The position numbers and the translations under genes were made by a program. Below are positions 5,327-8,814 of a stretch of DNA of 8,814 bases, piece by piece. Source of the DNA: Dehalococcoidia bacterium (lineage in GTDB: Bacteria > Chloroflexota > Dehalococcoidia > UBA2247); NCBI GenBank assembly GCA_021159955.1, contig JAGHDJ010000121.1:1-8814 (forward strand). Reading direction: 5' to 3'. The notes below the pieces were generated by a model. That model was not told where the DNA came from. It saw only the letters and a program-made list of their open reading frames with translations, and did not search any database. Numbering within the stretch: the first letter of the stretch is position 1; each line of letters begins with the position of its first letter.

Positions 5327-5355
5327 AATGTATAATGGCATTCGTCTGATGTCAA
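5327..5355 (-). promoter_or_regulatory. Strong promoter of the dihydropterin-type MBL gene
   Basis: On the minus strand TTGACA (5350-5355), 17 bases, TACATT (5327-5332). The leader would be about 50 bases, AT-rich. The -35 box begins only three bases after the stop of the gene relic at 5359, so the promoter sits at the border of eroded sequence. Confidence 0.65.
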
Positions 5356-5358
5356 TTC

Positions 5359-5469
5359 TCATTTGGGCAGGTTGACGAACATCTGCTTCATACTCTGCTG
5401 ATACTGCGGAAGGCGCTCCTGCTCTTCAGTAGTGAGGTAGCAAAATGGGCTTCTGTGCAATGTATAGCT
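5359..5469 (-). pseudogene. Relic A: 3' end of an unidentified gene (LPQYQQSMKQMF type)
   Basis: A minus-strand frame open for 36 codons between a TAG at 5470 and a TGA at 5359, with no start codon or ribosome binding site. Its end, EEQERLPQYQQSMKQMFVNL then PK-stop, aligns codon for codon with relics B (8275) and C (7563), including the stop position. Upstream the likely continuation is in another frame (GDSLGIELYIAQKPILLPHY, ending in a TGA at about 5422), which points to a frameshift. The parent family is not recognised; the 268-base gap that holds it has no other gene. Confidence 0.5.
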
Positions 5470-5538
5470 CTATTCCAAGCGAATCCCCTCCTGATCCCAC
5501 TCCAACACTCATTGCTGTTACCATTGAAAATGCCGCTA

Positions 5539-6372
5539 TTAACCCGTGTCTCGGTGCGTCTTGGCAGCCTGTCTTATTATTCCTCTCAGCCATTCGAGAG
5601 CTCCGTCATCCTCCTTCCAGAATCGTCCCCACTGTTCCCAGTAATAATAAGCCTCATCGGCACCGCCTATAGTAACCACATTCGACCTTGCTATCCTGGG
5701 CAGGTGATGCCTTGTCTTCAGGAGTTCTTTCCTCACCAAGGGTAAATACTTGGTGGCCTTCTGAAGTGCTGCAGTTGCCTCCCGTCGCCGACCTAGTTTG
5801 AAAAGAGCCAAAGCTCGCCCATAGAGAGTCTCAGGCATTATATCGTTAGGATATTGCCTTGCAATCTCAAGGGCATCTTCAAACCTATCCAGCTTGAACA
5901 ATGCCTCTTGAACCATGGCTCGAACTCCTTGGTTATCGTTGGGGTTCAGGGAAAGTAACTCCTGGAATAACTTCAGGGCTTCCTCTGTTTCCCCGTTCTC
6001 ATATCTGGCTAGGGCCAATCCATGAAGGCATCGCAGAAATGGTCTATTTCTTAGCCACCCCCATTCAAGGAGGTTACCTCCTATCTCGAAATCTTGAGGA
6101 AATGCCTTATGACCAATACGAACAGTCTGTTCCCAGAGGTCTCGTGCCTCGTCGAATAGACTTTGTTCGGATAGAACTAGTGCCAAATGATGAATCGCAT
6201 CTAGATGGTCGGGCATCTGAGCAAGCACCGCTCGAAAAATTCTCTTAGCTTCGCCGAGATTTCCCTCCTCATATAGCTCACACCCCGCGTTGAACTCGTC
6301 CATCAAGTTGTCATACATATTGGGGTAAACAAACACCCACTCATGCGGAGCTACTCGAGACAGCTTTAACAT
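5539..6372 (-). CDS. ST7-like tetratricopeptide repeat protein
   Basis: A 277-residue soluble protein built of TPR units, at about residues 25-57, 59-88, 114-147, 149-175 and 180-212. The part from GNLLEWGWLRNRPFLRCLHG onward, with LKLFQELLSLNPNDNQGVR and ALALFKLG, resembles the TPR region of ST7-type proteins found in bacteria, sometimes joined to a SEC-C metal-binding tail, which is absent here. TPRs mediate protein-protein contact; the partner is unknown. The C-terminus (about 235-277) is rich in Trp and Tyr (AYYYWEQWGRFW) and is not a TPR. No signal peptide is seen. The ATG at 6372 follows AAAGGAGGA at ideal distance, a very strong ribosome binding site. It appears to be transcribed alone. 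Confidence 0.88.
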   Translation of the reverse strand: MLKLSRVAPHEWVFVYPNMYDNLMDEFNAGCELYEEGNLGEAKRIFRAVLAQMPDHLDAIHHLALVLSEQSLFDEARDLWEQTVRIGHKAFPQDFEIGGNLLEWGWLRNRPFLRCLHGLALARYENGETEEALKLFQELLSLNPNDNQGVRAMVQEALFKLDRFEDALEIARQYPNDIMPETLYGRALALFKLGRRREATAALQKATKYLPLVRKELLKTRHHLPRIARSNVVTIGGADEAYYYWEQWGRFWKEDDGALEWLRGIIRQAAKTHRDTG

Positions 6373-6394
6373 GAACTCCTCCTTTATCTAGAAC

Positions 6395-6434
6395 ATGCCG
6401 ACAGGCATCGTATACTCGGTCAATCGTAGGTCAA
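6395..6434 (-). promoter_or_regulatory. Possible promoter of the TPR gene with small hairpin at the transcript start
   Basis: TTGACC (6429-6434), 16 bases, TACGAT (6407-6412) on the minus strand; the expected transcription start is near 6400. A 5-base stem with a 4-base loop (ATGCC at 6395-6399, GGCAT at 6404-6408) overlaps the start region and the -10 box. Confidence 0.35.
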
Positions 6435-6518
6435 GGTATCACGTCGCTTAGCTTTTTTCGATGCTTGCTACTGGGAGAATACGCATTGTGCTGATAGGAC
6501 AGCAAGAATTAGACTTAT

Positions 6519-6533
6519 TTTTGTTGAACAAAA
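6519..6533. promoter_or_regulatory. 15-base palindrome TTTTGTTGAACAAAA, possible operator
   Basis: A perfect inverted repeat of seven bases around one central base, in the 199-base gap between the methyltransferase stop and the TPR promoter. ACAATTGT, a second palindrome, follows at 6537-6544. No T-run follows, so a rho-independent terminator is unlikely. Size and symmetry suit a dimeric regulator, but no regulator can be named. Confidence 0.3.
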
Positions 6534-6571
6534 TGGACAATTGTGTAGACTTCCAGCATGGTCTAATGCCC

Positions 6572-7225
6572 CTATTTCTCAAGTTTTTTTATTTCTGCCC
6601 AAAAACCCGCTTTATCATGAATTATACGGAAGTTAGATATACCCGCTTTATGTATAATCTCCTTTAACTTATCAGGTGAACTATAAGCCTTTGCATCCTC
6701 TTTCAGTGAACGAGCCCTCAGAGATTTCATCCTGTCCAACTCTTCCTCAGTGACATATCGCCCAAATCCACCACCAACAAAGGCAAGTCCGTCTTTCTTC
6801 AACACTCTATAAATTTCTCTAAATACTTGTACCTTGTCTTCCCAGCAATGATATGCACCTCGACTAACTATAAAATCTGCGAATGCGTTCTCGAAAGGCA
6901 ATTCATGAGCATTACCCAATACGGGGATTATTCTGTCTGTCAATTGTTCCTCTTCAATATTCATGCGTGCTACTTCGGATATGGCTTTCACCTTTTCTAA
7001 TGCATATATCTTCAAGTTGGAGTGTTTGCATAACTGAATTGCGAAAACCGCTGTGCCGCATCCAACGTCCACACCTACACCCTCCAAAATGCCATAATCC
7101 TCGACGATTTGTTTAACAGTAGAAATAACTGCTGGCATAAAGTTCTCTCTAACCTTTTTATCAAAATTTCTGGCTTCTAGAAGATTCATCTTTGTGTAAT
7201 CGGCGGGAACATGCTCCTCGGACAT
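6572..7225 (-). CDS. Class I SAM-dependent methyltransferase
   Basis: A 217-residue cytoplasmic methyltransferase of the type 11/25 group. Motif I is GVDVGCGTAVFAIQL (residues 51-65), the acidic residue after strand 2 is E77 in IYALE, motif II-III is GNAHELPFENAFADFIVSRG (104-123) and motif IV-V is REIYRVLKKDGLAFVGGGF. The N-terminal 45 residues and the C-terminal region from about 155 probably shape the acceptor site; the substrate is unknown. I set the start at ATG 7225, not at the longer ATG 7276, because AAAAGGAGG lies 10 bases before 7225, nothing similar precedes 7276, and the extra 17 residues look unstructured. It is followed by a 199-base gap and is probably a single-gene unit. Confidence 0.92.
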   Translation of the reverse strand: MSEEHVPADYTKMNLLEARNFDKKVRENFMPAVISTVKQIVEDYGILEGVGVDVGCGTAVFAIQLCKHSNLKIYALEKVKAISEVARMNIEEEQLTDRIIPVLGNAHELPFENAFADFIVSRGAYHCWEDKVQVFREIYRVLKKDGLAFVGGGFGRYVTEEELDRMKSLRARSLKEDAKAYSSPDKLKEIIHKAGISNFRIIHDKAGFWAEIKKLEK

Positions 7226-7362
7226 GGTTTTTGGTCCTCCTTTTAATCTTTTAGATAAGTCCCTTCGTTCAGACATTTACGGTAACGTCTTGCAAATATG
7301 AGAAGTCCGAGCGAAGCGGTGATTTGAACAGAAGCCGAAAGATTGCGGCATCATATCCACTG
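7226..7362. other. Leader region of the methyltransferase gene, nothing else seen
   Basis: The 411-base gap from 7226 to 7636 has no intact gene. This first part holds the methyltransferase ribosome binding site and, farther up, no convincing promoter (TTGCAA near 7295 on the minus strand is the best but has no matching -10 box). The rest of the gap is taken by the AraC remnant and relic C. Confidence 0.4.
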
Positions 7363-7542
7363 TTATTGTAAACCGCACAAATTATTTTGTGAATCCCCCA
7401 TCATCCTTTGATGTTGAAAGTTTGCGCATATTTCTTCCGGTGAAGGTTTCTGGTCGGTATTCGTCTCAATGTAATCTATGATGCGATTTATGCACGCAGT
7501 ATAATCTCCTCGAAGGTGCTTTTGTTTGATATCTGGCATCAT
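7363..7542 (-). pseudogene. Truncated N-terminal remnant of an AraC-family regulator
   Basis: A 59-codon frame starting ATG-ATG at 7542. Residues 7-38, with HLRGDYTACINRIIDYIE and then TNTDQKPSPEEI, match the N-terminal end of the AraC DNA-binding domain as found in proteins that begin with the helix-turn-helix and continue into a GyrI-like domain. The family would go on with LAxVANFSxFHFHRIF; here the frame reads CANFQHQRMMGDS and is lost after about 45 residues, so both helix-turn-helix units and the effector domain are missing. TATAATG overlaps the start and there is only a weak ribosome binding site. It is a decayed gene head; a functional micropeptide is unlikely. Confidence 0.65.
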
Positions 7543-7562
7543 TATACCCTACTTTATGCCAT

Positions 7563-7619
7563 TTAATGTAGTAATTCGCCAAGTATCTACTTCATATTCT
7601 AGCGACATTGTTGGAGGGC
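7563..7619 (-). pseudogene. Relic C: 3' end of the same unidentified gene, with two nonsense codons
   Basis: Read on the minus strand this gives ALQQCR-stop-NMK-stop-ILGELLH-stop, which lines up with LPQYRQSIKQILDELPD-stop of the other relics. Both internal stops are TAG where the relatives have CAG, single transitions, and the final TAA coincides with that of relic B. This is the clearest proof that the repeat descends from coding DNA. It fills the space between the YgjP-like gene and the AraC remnant, and the similarity continues about 13 bases past the stop (ATGGCATAAAG). Confidence 0.55.
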
Positions 7620-7636
7620 TATCACTGTTGCTGGTA

Positions 7637-8206
7637 TCACAACAATAACTCGAATCCGTACTTCTTCAACCTGGCGGACTGGCGTTTTCCGTTTCCTACC
7701 AGTGTGTCCAATTCAGTCCAGAAGTCTTTACTATGATTCTTGATTCTGGTATGAACAAGCTCATGTAGAATGACATACTCCATCAGCTCATTGGACACGT
7801 TGATTAATTTCATGTTGAGGTTGATGTTGTTTTTGTGAGAGCAACTGCCCCATCTGGTTTTCTGATTGCGGATGAATATCCTGTTATAGCTGTATCCATG
7901 TTTTTCCGCCAGATAATTGAGCTTTTCGGTTAGTATTCTTTTTGCCTCTGCTCTGTCGATATATGAAGAAGCTGATGCGATTCTGCGTCTCTTTTCATAT
8001 TGTCTCATCTTGTCCAGGTGCTTGTTTATCCAGTCGGTCTTCGTATAGACGAAGTCCTCTGCTTTCTTAAAGGACAGTCTGTCAGGAACGGCGACCCGAA
8101 CGCCCTTAAATGGCTTCACGGATATATTCAGCTTTTTAGCCCGCTTACTGTGTTCAAAGAGAACTGGTCCCACACCGTCGATATCAATAGTTTTAGAATT
8201 AGCCAT
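7637..8206 (-). CDS. YgjP-like (DUF45) zinc metallopeptidase
   Basis: A 189-residue protein of the YgjP/SprT-like group of the M48-type peptidase clan, without signal peptide or membrane helix. The zinc motif HELVH is at 148-152 (H148, E149, H152), followed by the third-ligand region KNHSKDFW (156-163), and the family landmark TRWGSCS is at 117-123. The N-terminal half (residues 12-75) holds the small beta domain and a basic coiled region around 64-76. It is a little shorter than typical relatives of 220-240 residues. Relatives often stand with restriction-modification or mobile genes, and the surroundings here are also rearranged. The ATG at 8206 follows GGAGA at about 11 bases. No catalytic residue is missing; substrate unknown. 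Confidence 0.93.
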   Translation of the reverse strand: MANSKTIDIDGVGPVLFEHSKRAKKLNISVKPFKGVRVAVPDRLSFKKAEDFVYTKTDWINKHLDKMRQYEKRRRIASASSYIDRAEAKRILTEKLNYLAEKHGYSYNRIFIRNQKTRWGSCSHKNNINLNMKLINVSNELMEYVILHELVHTRIKNHSKDFWTELDTLVGNGKRQSARLKKYGFELLL

Positions 8207-8274
8207 TGAAAACGATTCTCCGTGTGATTCATAGCTTTCTGACTGAACTTGGAATAACTATCCCTTTATGCCAT

Positions 8275-8341
8275 TTAATCTGGCAGTTCGTCAAGTATCT
8301 GCTTTATACTCTGCCGATACTTGCGGAAGGTGGCGCTACTC
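8275..8341 (-). pseudogene. Relic B: 3' end of the same unidentified gene
   Basis: The minus strand reads KYRQSIKQILDELPD-stop (TAA at 8275). It aligns with relic A over about 60 bases; a one-base insertion (CAAG against CAG) and a TAG upstream break the frame. Inside it lies a perfect 8-base inverted repeat, CAAGTATC (8292-8299) and GATACTTG (8316-8323), which relic A keeps only in part. It sits between the stop of the right-edge gene and the start of the YgjP-like gene. Confidence 0.5.
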
Positions 8342-8359
8342 TTTTTGCTGGGCTGACTT

Positions 8360-8814
8360 TTATCTCTTGAATATGGCTTTGTTGCTGGTGAATGACCAGG
8401 TTGAAGGGCTTGTGCCTCCGCCTTCGATAGCTTCAATCCACAGTGTTTCGGCATCTGGCATTTTCACAATTATTGCTCCGCTGAACCCTTCGGTCTGAAA
8501 GCCGTAAATTTGCCCATCGGGGGTAATGTCGGAAAAATCGCGATTGAGTAATCCAGAACTCTGCGGCGGGAATTCATAGGTCCTACTTTCCAGGTTGGGG
8601 ACCGATATTCCTACTGAGAAAACCGCTTGACTGGGATGAACATTATCATGGACGAGGGCAAGGTGTGGGTCTTCGGGATATGTCTCGCTGTTACCGGATA
8701 AGAACCAGCATCCTTGAGCTGTGCCTGGGATATCCTGCATTACCGAGCCGCAGGGGTCAACGCCCTCTACTTGTTCCCTGTTTACCAGTGCTAACAATTG
8801 GTCGAGTACTGGAC
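8360..8814 (-). CDS. Unrecognised protein, C-terminal 150 residues, open at right edge
   Basis: The frame runs to the window edge without a stop, so the gene starts beyond 8814; the TTG at 8797 is internal and not a start. The visible part begins with a short helix (PVLDQLLALVNREQVEGVDP) and goes on as a beta-rich domain with blocks IPGTAQGCWFL, LALVHDNVHPSQAVFSVG, NRDFSDITPDGQIYGFQ and SGAIIVKMPDAETLWIE. This looks like the end of an extracytoplasmic protein of a kind common in uncultured Chloroflexota, but I cannot name a family or function; whether it has a signal peptide cannot be seen. The stop TAA at 8360-8362 is followed closely by relic B, with no terminator-like hairpin. Confidence 0.75.
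   Translation of the reverse strand, partial: PVLDQLLALVNREQVEGVDPCGSVMQDIPGTAQGCWFLSGNSETYPEDPHLALVHDNVHPSQAVFSVGISVPNLESRTYEFPPQSSGLLNRDFSDITPDGQIYGFQTEGFSGAIIVKMPDAETLWIEAIEGGGTSPSTWSFTSNKAIFKR

Noticed and set aside
5901..6248. 115-codon plus-strand frame inside the TPR gene
   Set aside because: Antisense shadow of a well-supported TPR gene; no ribosome binding site and no motif.
7226..7276. Upstream start of the methyltransferase at 7276
   Set aside because: No ribosome binding site precedes it, while AAAAGGAGG precedes the ATG at 7225; the extra residues do not belong to the fold.

Overview
The window (8,814 bases, mid-GC) reads as accessory chromosome of an anaerobic bacterium. A Dehalococcoidia-like Chloroflexota lineage is my best guess. 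It rests on gene types only: an archaeal/anaerobe-type UPF0282-like metallo-beta-lactamase (MBL) fold protein, a dihydropterin-synthase-like MBL protein, an FmdB-type zinc ribbon, a small protein with the MPRGDGTGP start, a Fur-family regulator and a large-scale presence of zinc or iron-sulfur cysteine motifs. No ribosomal or other phylogenetic marker is present, so the assignment is inference.

Left edge (1-308): the C-terminal part of a tyrosine recombinase, whose reading frame runs without a stop through a complete tRNA-Thr(CGT) gene (217-291). This is an integration junction.

Redox/metal block, minus strand (356-2958): a SemiSWEET-like PQ-loop membrane protein (TTG start) followed by an AhpD/carboxymuconolactone decarboxylase-like protein; then a Fur-family regulator under a near-perfect sigma70 promoter placed so that the mRNA should be leaderless or nearly so, followed by an overlapping FmdB-type zinc ribbon, a Gly-rich zinc-ribbon protein and a thioredoxin. 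Directly after the thioredoxin stop lies a decayed second copy of the 3' end of the AhpD-like gene. The gap between the AhpD-like gene and fur has a coding-looking but unassigned stretch on the plus strand.

Middle (3040-5355): a plus-strand pair with overlapping stop and start, UPF0282-like MBL protein then DUF523 (TudS-like) protein, facing a second, unrelated MBL protein of the dihydropterin-synthase-like type, which has a strong promoter of its own.

Right half, minus strand (5359-8814): ST7-like TPR protein, class I SAM methyltransferase, a truncated AraC-type regulator remnant, a YgjP-like zinc peptidase, and the C-terminal 150 residues of an unrecognised protein that leaves the window. 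Three decayed relics of one and the same gene 3' end (consensus near LPQYRQSIKQILDELPD-stop) lie in the gaps of this half, at 5359, 7563 and 8275. Together with the AraC remnant and the AhpD-like relic they show a region of repeated gene gain, duplication and erosion next to a tRNA integration site.

The genes probably serve oxidative-stress and metal handling (fur block), sulfur or cofactor chemistry (MBL/DUF523), and housekeeping or unknown roles on the right. I see no CRISPR array, no complete insertion sequence and no convincing rho-independent terminator.
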